Shown here in pieces: positions 23,055 to 31,202 of a DNA stretch of 31,202 bases (within the stretch, counting starts at the first letter, position 1; each line of letters starts with the position of its first letter). The stretch is from positions 1 to 31,202 of the forward strand of contig CAKRDK010000026.1 of assembly GCA_934309475.1 (NCBI GenBank), given 5' to 3'. This DNA comes from an uncultured Roseburia sp. Lineage in GTDB: Bacteria; Bacillota; Clostridia; Lachnospirales; Lachnospiraceae. The translations under genes and the position numbers were made by a program. Below the pieces are notes generated by a model. That model was not told the origin of the DNA and made no database searches. It worked only from the letters and a program-made list of their open reading frames with translations.

Positions 23055-25153
23055 ATGGATTCCTCCTGTTCTTCTTTCTCTTCTAAAAGATTGTTCATGC
23101 TCTTCATGCTTATCATCAGCGTCGATGTGTTATGAAGGAGTGCTGACGTTGTCGGCTGAATGATACCACCTACTCCAAGCAGTATCAGTGCCGTATTAAA
23201 TCCTACTATGACGCGATAATTTTTATGAATCCGTCTCATAAGTGCATTGCTTAACTTCTTTAAGACAACAATCTCCCTAAGATTATCCGCACCGATGGTA
23301 ACATCTGCAATTTCCCTTGCAATTTCTGCACCGTCGCTGATTGCGACACCAACATCTGCGGCTGAGAGTGCCGGAGAGTCGTTGATTCCGTCTCCAATCA
23401 TGATTACTTTCCGTCCGGCTGCTTTTTCTTTTTCTACAAATTCAGCCTTATCCTCCGGAAGCACCTCAGACTTGTACTCATCGACACCGACTTTTTCTGC
23501 GATATTCCGTGCAATCCGTTCGCTGTCTCCCGTCATCATAACTACTTTCGTGATTCCATTTTGTTTTAACTCGCGCACCACATCTGCAGCTTCTTTTCTC
23601 AATGGATCCTCAATGCAAATGACAGCGGCAAGACTTCCCTCAATTGCCATATACAGATGAGAATACTGTGGTGGAAGATTTTCAAACAACGCTTTTTTCT
23701 CTTCCGGTATCGTCGTTCCCTCATCCTCAAATACAAAATGATAACTTCCGATGATTACTTTCTTCTCATTTAATTTCGATGAGATACCGTGTGCCACGAT
23801 ATACTCTACTTTAGAGTGAAGTTCCTCATGCACTAAATTTTTCTCTAATGCCTCACGCACTACCGCTTTAGCCATAGAGTGCGGGAAATGCTCCTCTAAG
23901 CATGCCGCTATCCGAAGCAGTTCGTCCGGCTCCTGACCGCTAAAGGAAATAATTTCGGTCACGGTCGGCTGTGCTTTTGTGAGGGTTCCTGTCTTGTCAA
24001 ATACAATGGTATCTGCTTCCGCCATCGCTTCTAAATATTTGCCGCCCTTTACCGTGATGTCATAGTTGCTCGCCTCACGAATTGCGGACAATACCGCCAA
24101 CGGCATTGCAAGTTTCAATGCACAGGAGAAATCCACCATCAGGACAGACAATGCCTTGGTTGTATTACGGCTCAACAGCCATACCAGCCCTGTTCCTGCA
24201 AATGTGTAAGGAACCAGTCTGTCCGCTAAATGTTCTGCTTTTCCTTCTAAGGAAGATTTCAGCTTCTCGGATTCCTCAATCATTGTCATAATTTTATCAT
24301 ACTTGCTTTCGCCGTTTGCTTCCTTGACCTCTAAAGTAATCTCGCCCTCTTCCACAACGGTTCCGGCATATACAAAGCTTCCCTCTGCTTTCCGGACAGG
24401 TTCTGACTCTCCTGTCAGGGATGCCTGATTCACCATTGCTTCTCCATCTGTCACAACTCCATCGAACGGAATCATATTTCCCATATGAACTCTGACGCAG
24501 TCTTTTGCCTGAATGGTGGATGAAGAAACCAAAACTTCCTGGCTCTCCCGGATAAGCCATACCTTATCAATATTTAACGACATACTTCTTGCAAGGTCTC
24601 CGACGGACTTCTTATGGGTCCACTCTTCTAGGATTTCTCCAACGCCGAGCAGATACATGACAGAACCTGCGGTTGCAATATCCCCACGGAAAATCGATAC
24701 ACCGATTGCGGTTGCATCCAGTACCGGAACTTCTATCTTGCCATGTGCTAAGGTTTTGATTCCTTCCCACAAATATTTCACGGATTTCACCGCTGTGATT
24801 CCTGCACGAATCTCGTATGGCAGGAAGAGTTTATTTCCAAAATGAAGAACCGTTTTGTTTACGAGCTTGTCCCAGTAAGTACGGTTCATCTCCCGGCCGG
24901 AATTCTTGCTGTATTCCTGCGGCATCTCGGTCTTCTCATAGGAAAATTTCTTTAAAACCGCAAGCAGTTCCTCACGTCCGCCTTCATAACAAATCGTGGC
25001 ATCTGATGTGCGCTCCTGGATTTTCGCGGAAGTTACCATCTCCTGCTGCTCTAAGTAATACTGAAGGATATCTGCCTGCTCAAACGTCATGCAATTCTGT
25101 ATGATATGGATTCTGACTCTTCCTTTTATCTCATGTCTGATTGTAAATTTCAT
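23051..25153 (-). CDS. P1B-type heavy-metal translocating ATPase
   Basis: The 700-residue membrane pump has an N-terminal HMA-like fold (1-70) lacking the Cys-x-x-Cys site, several membrane helices, actuator TGES (237-240), phosphorylation site DKTGT (Asp376), MMTGDS and the hinge GDGINDSPAL. The membrane metal site, normally Cys-Pro-Cys before the phosphorylation domain, reads Ser-Cys-Ala in DFSCALKLAMP (333-335), so the metal cannot be assumed to be copper or zinc. ATG 25153 has GGAG seven bases upstream and is preferred to the in-frame ATG 25240. It is translationally coupled to the HMA protein gene. A terminator separates it from the small gene upstream. Confidence 0.92.
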   Translation of the reverse strand: MKFTIRHEIKGRVRIHIIQNCMTFEQADILQYYLEQQEMVTSAKIQERTSDATICYEGGREELLAVLKKFSYEKTEMPQEYSKNSGREMNRTYWDKLVNKTVLHFGNKLFLPYEIRAGITAVKSVKYLWEGIKTLAHGKIEVPVLDATAIGVSIFRGDIATAGSVMYLLGVGEILEEWTHKKSVGDLARSMSLNIDKVWLIRESQEVLVSSSTIQAKDCVRVHMGNMIPFDGVVTDGEAMVNQASLTGESEPVRKAEGSFVYAGTVVEEGEITLEVKEANGESKYDKIMTMIEESEKLKSSLEGKAEHLADRLVPYTFAGTGLVWLLSRNTTKALSVLMVDFSCALKLAMPLAVLSAIREASNYDITVKGGKYLEAMAEADTIVFDKTGTLTKAQPTVTEIISFSGQEPDELLRIAACLEEHFPHSMAKAVVREALEKNLVHEELHSKVEYIVAHGISSKLNEKKVIIGSYHFVFEDEGTTIPEEKKALFENLPPQYSHLYMAIEGSLAAVICIEDPLRKEAADVVRELKQNGITKVVMMTGDSERIARNIAEKVGVDEYKSEVLPEDKAEFVEKEKAAGRKVIMIGDGINDSPALSAADVGVAISDGAEIAREIADVTIGADNLREIVVLKKLSNALMRRIHKNYRVIVGFNTALILLGVGGIIQPTTSALLHNTSTLMISMKSMNNLLEEKEEQEESI

Positions 25154-25266
25154 AATATTTCTCCAATCTCGCGCGACTTCCTGCGCATGTCGGGCTTGTG
25201 CACCCGCACAAATCCTGTGTGTAAAACATCTATGTTTCACACTTCTGACACAGTACCTGTTTCGTC

Positions 25267-25302
25267 AAAAAACACCTGCATCCTTTCACAGTCTGCAGGT
25301 GT
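25267..25302 (-). terminator. terminator between the small anchored protein and the ATPase
   Basis: ACACCTGCA (25302-25294 on the minus strand) pairs with TGCAGGTGT (25280-25272), nine pairs with a 13-base loop, then TTTTT. The ATPase gene must rely on read-through or its own promoter in 25154-25266, where no strong match is seen. Confidence 0.78.
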
Positions 25303-25315
25303 CTTGAGCGCTTTC

Positions 25316-25636
25316 CTATTCTTCAGTTTCCTCTGTTTCTGCCTCAGAAACCTCTTCTTCAGAAACTTCTGCCTCAGAAAATACTTCTGCCTCTTTTGCA
25401 GCGCGTTCTTCATTTATCTGCTGAGCTTCCGCATAAATGTCCTCTGCGTTCTCCTGCACGGTTGTAGCAGTCTTCATCACACATTCTTTTGCACGAAGTA
25501 CGGCTGCAGTACAGTTTGTATAAAGCTTCTTTGCATCCTTGCTAGAAAGGATTTTAATTCCTGCTGTACCGAACAATACTCCTGCTGCAAAAATACCGGT
25601 TTTCTTTGGATCAATCTTTTTCAACTTCTTTAACAT
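25316..25636 (-). CDS. small membrane-anchored protein linked to the metal ATPase
   Basis: The 106-residue protein has a basic start (MLKKLKKIDPKK), one hydrophobic segment (about 13-29, GIFAAGVLFGTAGIKIL), a conserved middle (SSKDAKKLYTNCTAAVLRAKECVMKT) and a very acidic tail of Glu-rich repeats. I associate the middle with DUF6110, a family often next to P-type ATPases in Lachnospiraceae; this is from memory, not checked. Function unknown. A tail of this kind could bind cations. ATG 25636 has GAGGAGG nine bases upstream. Confidence 0.75.
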   Translation of the reverse strand: MLKKLKKIDPKKTGIFAAGVLFGTAGIKILSSKDAKKLYTNCTAAVLRAKECVMKTATTVQENAEDIYAEAQQINEERAAKEAEVFSEAEVSEEEVSEAETEETEE

Positions 25637-25759
25637 GTTATCTGCCTCCTCATAGGTTATAGCTATTAACTATATATTATAATCCTATTTTTCGACATTT
25701 CCATGCTTTTTTCTTTATTGAGAAATTTTATCATTTTGTCAAATATCGGATACTAGTTA

Positions 25760-26803
25760 TTATTTTCCCCGGGTTTGTTCTAACTCCAGCAAATACTTGT
25801 CATAATCTGATAAAAACTGTTCATCCTGGATAATTCTATACTTTTCAAATTCTGACAAAGCATGTTCTTCTGCAATCTTGGCTGTTATCCTTCCGTAACC
25901 TTGCAGGATTTCTCTGTCGTCTGCCTGTAAAAAGATGTCTAATCTTTTTGCCCAGTCTTCCATTGTCATTGGAATCTTTCTTTTCGCCCGGTCTTCTGCT
26001 AGGTCAAGATACGCCGACACAATTCTGGTTAACGATTCCATCTCTTCTTTGGATAAATAATTCTTTGCTACCACAACATCGCTTGGAATTATTTTCCCAT
26101 CCGGTGCGTCCTTCCATGTATGTAGTCCCATATGCACCCTGGCAGCATCCGCTCTCTCATAAATAAGCTCCGCCGCAGTATGCCCATGTACCGCATAATG
26201 CATCTTATTTTGCACCTTTGCAAAAAATTCCTTGGTTGTCTTAGCGGTCTTGTCATAATCTACCGCCGTTGCGTAAATGTCTGTAATCTTTTGATAAAAT
26301 TTTCGTTCTGACAGGCGGATTTCACGTATTTTCTCCAGTTGCTCCTCAAAATATTGATCCGATAAAAACGTTCCTTCCTTCAATCGTTCCGAATCCATTA
26401 CCCAACCTTTTATGGTATAAGTAGTCGCAATCTGGTTGACCCACTTTCGAAACTGGACGGCTCTTATCGAATTCACTTTGAAACCGACTGCAATAATCAT
26501 AGGGAGATTGTAATGAACCAGTTCCCGTTCAACCTGTCTTGCACCTTCCTTTTGAACTGTCAAGAAATTCTTTACAGTTGACGCTTCCTCTAACTCATTG
26601 TCATCAAAAATTTTCTGTATATGCTGACTGATATTTTGTTTTGTAACGTCATACATCGTTGCCATCATCTTCTGTGTCATCCAGATGGATTCCTCAAAAT
26701 ATAAGACCTCCATGTCAACATCCCCATTGCCCGTTGCAGCTATGTACGATAAATATTCTCCGGCAGAACTTCTGATTGTAATGTCTTCTTTATTTTTCTT
26801 CAT
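25760..26803 (-). CDS. RhuM-family protein
   Basis: The 347-residue protein matches the RhuM family, named for a Salmonella pathogenicity-island protein but widespread and of unknown biochemical function. Typical parts: EVLYFEESIWMTQKMMATMY with TKQNISQHIQKIF (a helix-turn-helix-like N-terminal region), NLPMIIAVGFKVNSIRAVQFRKWVN, GWVMDSERLK, and a C-terminal helical part with KMHYAVHGHTAAELIYERAD. It is related to KilA-N/Bro-type phage proteins by its N-terminal region. ATG 26803 has AGGAG ten bases upstream. It overlaps the end of the HTH-GNAT gene by 14 bases, so both are expressed from the operator-flanked promoter further upstream. Confidence 0.9.
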   Translation of the reverse strand: MKKNKEDITIRSSAGEYLSYIAATGNGDVDMEVLYFEESIWMTQKMMATMYDVTKQNISQHIQKIFDDNELEEASTVKNFLTVQKEGARQVERELVHYNLPMIIAVGFKVNSIRAVQFRKWVNQIATTYTIKGWVMDSERLKEGTFLSDQYFEEQLEKIREIRLSERKFYQKITDIYATAVDYDKTAKTTKEFFAKVQNKMHYAVHGHTAAELIYERADAARVHMGLHTWKDAPDGKIIPSDVVVAKNYLSKEEMESLTRIVSAYLDLAEDRAKRKIPMTMEDWAKRLDIFLQADDREILQGYGRITAKIAEEHALSEFEKYRIIQDEQFLSDYDKYLLELEQTRGK

Positions 26804-27566
26804 AAGCGTTCTTCTCCTTATATTCATCACCTGTAATGGAACATACCACCAGATTTCTTCGCTCACCGGAGGAAAACTCAACCCTCCGGTTTCTTAGTGT
26901 TCCATCCACTTTAAACCCTAATTTCTTCAACAATCCGGCAGATGCCGCATTCTTCTCCTGATACTTTGCTTCTATCATATACAAATCACGTTCCACCAGA
27001 TAGTGTTGTAACATACGGTTCACCGCCTCATACACATAGCCTTTTCTCTGATAATGTTCCCCGATAACATAGCCTGCTTCCCCGATGCCAAGCTGTGTAT
27101 ATGGAATCGTAACCGTTATAAAACCAATACAGTTTCCGCTTTCTTTTTCTACAATAACCCATGCATTCTCATTGAAAAGCTGCTCCTCCACAAAATCTTC
27201 CATCTGCAATAAGTTCATCGGATAGCCCAATATAAAACTTCCCAGTCTCTCATCCCTTCCCCAGCCCTGGTAGCAGGACTCTGCATCTTCCTTTTTGAAA
27301 TGGCGTATCCATAGTCTTTTTGTCTCGAATTCTCCTGCCAAAAAATCCTTCTGTTTCGAGCGCTCTTTCACTTTTTCCATTGCAATATAATATTCCATGA
27401 AACGCAACACATAACCGGGTGCATTTCGATTGCCACGCTCCCACTCCGTCACCGTTCTGTATGGAATATCAAACTGCTCGCAAAACTCCTTGCGGTTCAT
27501 TCCCGTCTCTTCCCGAAACTCCCTCATCTTCTTCTGACATTCCGTAAGCACTTCCTTCTCCTTCAT
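26790..27566 (-). CDS. HTH (XRE-type) domain fused to a GNAT acetyltransferase
   Basis: The 258 residues start with an XRE-like DNA-binding domain (about 1-65: FREETGMNRKEFCEQFDIPY, then RTVTEWERGNRNAPGYVLRF). A RimJ/RimL-type GNAT domain (about 75-240) follows, with TKRLWIRHFKKEDAESCY, GEAGYVIGEHYQRKGYVYEA (acetyl-CoA loop) and KNAASAGLLKKLGFKVDGTLR. ATG 27566 has AGGAGG six bases upstream. The fusion suggests a regulator that also acetylates a small molecule or protein, possibly autoregulated through the paired operators at 27616-27664. It is coupled to rhuM. The substrate is unknown. Confidence 0.88.
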   Translation of the reverse strand: MKEKEVLTECQKKMREFREETGMNRKEFCEQFDIPYRTVTEWERGNRNAPGYVLRFMEYYIAMEKVKERSKQKDFLAGEFETKRLWIRHFKKEDAESCYQGWGRDERLGSFILGYPMNLLQMEDFVEEQLFNENAWVIVEKESGNCIGFITVTIPYTQLGIGEAGYVIGEHYQRKGYVYEAVNRMLQHYLVERDLYMIEAKYQEKNAASAGLLKKLGFKVDGTLRNRRVEFSSGERRNLVVCSITGDEYKEKNAYEEK

Positions 27567-27615
27567 AAACTGCCTCCTCACATTTTAGTTTCAAAGTTTG
27601 ATTTCAAACACAAAA

Positions 27616-27664
27616 TACACGTTGCGTATATTATAGCATGTGATCTATAATTACACAACGTGTA
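27616..27664. promoter_or_regulatory. two 13-bp operators flanking the HTH-GNAT promoter
   Basis: TACACGTTGCGTA (27616-27628) and TACACAACGTGTA (27652-27664) each have dyad symmetry (TACRC-3-GYGTA). They also form a larger perfect inverted repeat, AAAATACACGTTG against CAACGTGTATTTT (27612-27624/27656-27668). One overlaps the -35 box and the other sits at the start site. The centres are 36 bp apart. Confidence 0.75.
27630..27658 (-). promoter_or_regulatory. promoter of the HTH-GNAT / rhuM operon
   Basis: TTGTGT (27658-27653), 17 bases, TATAAT (27635-27630), lying exactly between the two operator copies. Confidence 0.75.
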
Positions 27665-27747
27665 TTTTATAAATTTGTATGAACTTCATGAGAATCCTGA
27701 AAAAGTATATGTTCCTCAGAATTCAGATGTAAAATTACAGGAACGTT

Positions 27748-29067
<1,320 letters not shown>

Positions 29068-29095
29068 TCATTTTGAAAAGAACTCCTCCCGGAAG

Positions 29096-29116
29096 GTAGC
29101 AACTTCCGGTGGACGG
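29096..29116 (-). promoter_or_regulatory. hairpin in the eno leader
   Basis: On the minus strand CCGGAAG, seven bases, CTTCCGG form a perfect 7-bp hairpin about 50 bases before the ATG, followed by GAGGAG. The whole leader (29044-29181) looks structured but does not match the fluoride riboswitch or another class I can name. Confidence 0.45.
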
Positions 29117-29165
29117 CAGTTTCAGCAGTATTGCAGTCCAATAGGAGCCTTCTTGATTTACACTG

Positions 29166-29181
29166 GTTAGTTTTAACTAAC
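29166..29181. promoter_or_regulatory. operator-like palindrome at the eno start site
   Basis: GTTAGTT-TT-AACTAAC is a 7-2-7 inverted repeat. It begins eight bases downstream of the -10 box, the position of a repressor site. The binding protein is not identified. Confidence 0.6.
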
Positions 29182-29188
29182 TGCATTT

Positions 29189-29217
29189 ATCATAATGAAT
29201 TACGTGAGAAAAATCAA
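29189..29217 (-). promoter_or_regulatory. promoter of eno
   Basis: TTGATT (29217-29212), 17 bases, TATGAT (29194-29189). Confidence 0.65.
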
Positions 29218-29245
29218 GGACTTCAAATGAAAGGATTTCTCACTT

Positions 29246-30979
29246 TTATAATTTCCAGCTTGCTGCAAGTTCTCGTGACATCACAAACCGCTTGTAGATT
29301 CCATCCTGTTTCATCAGTTCCTCATGCCTGCCCTGCTGCACAATTTTTCCTTTGTCTACGACGAGGATGGTGTCCGCATTACGAACCGTCTTTAGGCGAT
29401 GGGCAATCATAAAAATGGTTTTATTCTTCGTCAGGGCTGCGATGGCGTCCATGAGTTCCTTCTCATTTTCCGGGTCAACGTTGGCAGTCGCCTCGTCTAA
29501 AATAATTACCGGGGAATCTTTCATAATCGCACGGGCAATGGAGATTCTCTGCTTTTCTCCACCGGAAAGGCTTGCGCCGCCCTCCCCGATTACCGTCTCA
29601 TAGCCGTCCGGCAGCGCCATGATAAAGTCGTGGCAGCACGCCTGTTTTGCCGCCTCGATTACTTTTTCCATCGGGGCATCTTCCTGTCCGAAGCGGATGT
29701 TATTTGCAATCGTATCCTGGAACAAATACACATTCTGGAACACGAAACTGAAGTTTTTCATCAGGCTGTCCATGCTGTACTCTTTTACATTGTGACCGCC
29801 TAATAAAATCTCACCGGTATCGGTATCCCAGAATCTTGCAATCAGATGGCACAGTGTGGTCTTTCCGCCGCCGGACGGTCCAACGATTGCCGTTGTCGTT
29901 TTTTCCGGAATCCGTACCGAAACACCGTCGATAATCCTCTTCTTTTCATAGGAAAATGTTACATCCCGCAGTTCTACATCATGCGTCTTAGGTGTAATTT
30001 CTTTTCCATCGATATCCATCTCCGGCAATTCTAAAATCTCCTGTGCACGGTCTACGGAGACATCTACGGTACGAAGCAGTGCCGAATAATTTCCCGCCTG
30101 CTCTAAGCTTGAAAATACCATGAACGAACAGATTATCATTCCAATGCAGATTAAAAGTTCCATGCTTCCGTTTAAATAAAAAGCTACGGAGCAAAGCGTG
30201 ATGGCAACTCCGGTCAGTTTTATAATCGCATTCTGTAACGCCATCAACGGAACAAACGTCAGCTCCATCTCCGTGTTGCAGTCCGTGTTTTCCTGAATTG
30301 CCTGATTCAATTTTCCAGCCATTTTTCCGGTCAGGTTATAACTTTTTACCTCGGAGATTCCCTGCACATATTCGATTACTTTTTCAACAAGGGAGCGGTC
30401 CACCTCGTATTTTCTTGGAGAAAGACGCTGGCTCTTCTTCTGTATCTGACTGTTTGCCTGGAAAAATAATACAACTCCGACAATGACAATCAGACCGATA
30501 CGCCAGTCATAAGCCAAAATCATAAGCGCAATGATACCGGTCGTTAGAATGCCCTGTGTTGTCATCATGACAACCCTTGTCGCTACGTCTGCAAGTCCTT
30601 CCATCGTGTTTGTTGTGACAGATGTAATGGAACCTAAGCTGTTCCGGTTAAAATACCCCATCGGCAGATAACGCAGATGCTGGGCAATCTCAATTCTTTT
30701 TCCTGCTGCCGTTCCATACCCTGCCTCACACTGATACATCGTGGAGCGGTATCGAAAAAGGGAACTGATTATAATACTTCCCACTAGAATGCCTAAACAC
30801 TCTAAAATCAGTTTTCCCGTAATTGTTCCGTTGATTGCGCCCTGCAGCATCCACAACATTGCCGGTATCTTCATCGCTTCCATCAGTGCAATCACAACAC
30901 CGTCTACTAAGGAGCGGTAGAATTTTCCTTTGTTTACTTTTCCGCAAAAGCGAAAGAATTTCTGATATATTTTAAGCAT
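29246..30979 (-). CDS. ABC exporter half-transporter (membrane + ATPase)
   Basis: The 577 residues comprise a six-helix membrane domain (about 20-310) and an ATPase domain (about 335-570) with Walker [11 protein letters not shown]-loop [12 protein letters not shown], signature LSGGEKQR, Walker [13 protein letters not shown] and switch [11 protein letters not shown] 30979 (GAGGAG ten bases upstream) overlaps the stop of the preceding half-transporter. Tandem half-transporters of this kind normally form heterodimeric exporters; IrtAB/YbtPQ-type importers share the architecture, so direction and substrate are open. Its start is inside the upstream gene, consistent with a fixed 1:1 ratio. Confidence 0.92.
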   Translation of the reverse strand: MLKIYQKFFRFCGKVNKGKFYRSLVDGVVIALMEAMKIPAMLWMLQGAINGTITGKLILECLGILVGSIIISSLFRYRSTMYQCEAGYGTAAGKRIEIAQHLRYLPMGYFNRNSLGSITSVTTNTMEGLADVATRVVMMTTQGILTTGIIALMILAYDWRIGLIVIVGVVLFFQANSQIQKKSQRLSPRKYEVDRSLVEKVIEYVQGISEVKSYNLTGKMAGKLNQAIQENTDCNTEMELTFVPLMALQNAIIKLTGVAITLCSVAFYLNGSMELLICIGMIICSFMVFSSLEQAGNYSALLRTVDVSVDRAQEILELPEMDIDGKEITPKTHDVELRDVTFSYEKKRIIDGVSVRIPEKTTTAIVGPSGGGKTTLCHLIARFWDTDTGEILLGGHNVKEYSMDSLMKNFSFVFQNVYLFQDTIANNIRFGQEDAPMEKVIEAAKQACCHDFIMALPDGYETVIGEGGASLSGGEKQRISIARAIMKDSPVIILDEATANVDPENEKELMDAIAALTKNKTIFMIAHRLKTVRNADTILVVDKGKIVQQGRHEELMKQDGIYKRFVMSRELAASWKL

Positions 30980-31202
30980 AAACAGTATTCTCCTCTCCAT
31001 TATCTTTAGTGGAAATATGGGCTTCCCACATCTTTTGATAAAGTTTTTGCTGTCCTAACAATTCCTCATGTGTTCCGCACTCTTCTACTTTTCCATTTTC
31101 AATGACAAAAATCTTATCCGCATCTGCAATGGTGGAAAGACGGTGTGCAATGACAATCAATGTTTTGCCACGGACAAGCTTTGCCACGGAAGCCTGTATC
31201 AC
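30972..31202 (-). CDS. partner ABC half-transporter, C-terminal part only
   Basis: The frame runs off the right edge. The 76 visible residues are the end of an ABC ATPase domain: [20 protein letters not shown] with the switch histidine, then the family-typical [20 protein letters not shown]. It overlaps the start of the next half-transporter by eight bases and is most likely its heterodimer partner. Confidence 0.9.
   Translation of the reverse strand: MIQASVAKLVRGKTLIVIAHRLSTIADADKIFVIENGKVEECGTHEELLGQQKLYQKMWEAHISTKDNGEENTVYA

Noticed and set aside
25154..25240. N-terminal extension of the metal ATPase starting at 25240
   Set aside because: The added residues look non-coding and lack a ribosome site, whereas ATG 25153 has GGAG at proper distance.
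29204..29243. Inverted repeat GTGAGAAA/TTTCTCAC as terminator of the ABC exporter
   Set aside because: On the coding strand no T tract follows the stem, and it overlaps the eno -35 region; function unclear.

Overview
The window reads as a low-to-moderate GC Gram-positive chromosome, most probably a gut Lachnospiraceae (Clostridia). The evidence is strong AGGAGG-type ribosome sites, TTGACA/TATAAT promoters, U-tailed intrinsic terminators, short family-typical membrane proteins, a secreted pectate lyase with a Glu/Ser/Thr linker, and an LspA/Lrp/VanZ/HD gene set. Apart from a tRNA-Gly at the left edge, every gene I can support lies on the minus strand, so operons read from right to left. The species is not determined.

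Layout. 1-4430 is an AT-rich accessory segment between tRNA-Gly(GCC) and pgi. It holds a truncated ParE/RelE toxin with an antitoxin tail, a small decaying gene, a type I signal peptidase, a PD-(D/E)XK-like protein, a 53-54 bp tandem palindrome array with simple repeats (2401-2950), and an HNH nuclease. 4388-6117 is pgi with its own promoter and terminator. 6114-10258 is a polar amino-acid ABC uptake operon ending in larE. It is preceded by a promoter, a 41-codon leader peptide with four consecutive Cys codons, and an intrinsic terminator, which is the layout of a cysteine-responsive attenuator. 10277-13281 holds a SpoU-type RNA methyltransferase and a PL1 pectate lyase. 13384-15003 is an lrp - small protein - lspA - PAP2 operon. 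15124-16695 holds a nucleotidyltransferase and purE. 16860-20991 holds an M29 aminopeptidase, an HD hydrolase, a small membrane protein, VanZ and pyrE. 21132-22686 is a lipoprotein nuclease coupled to an unknown gene. 22803-25636 is a metal-handling cluster (HMA protein, P1B-type ATPase, small anchored protein). 25760-27566 is an HTH-GNAT fusion with RhuM, driven by a promoter flanked by two matching operators. 27748-29217 is enolase with an operator-like palindrome at its start site. 29246-31202 is a tandem ABC exporter pair, cut by the right edge.

How it fits together. Housekeeping genes (pgi, eno, purE, pyrE) are interleaved with accessory loci. The clearest regulatory story is cysteine: when charged Cys-tRNA is scarce, a ribosome stalled on the UGU run should free an antiterminator and switch on the transporter and LarE, a sulfur-transfer enzyme. 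The most unexplained element is the seven-unit palindrome array between two nuclease-like genes. Its units show a second, partly covarying hairpin that competes with the outer one.
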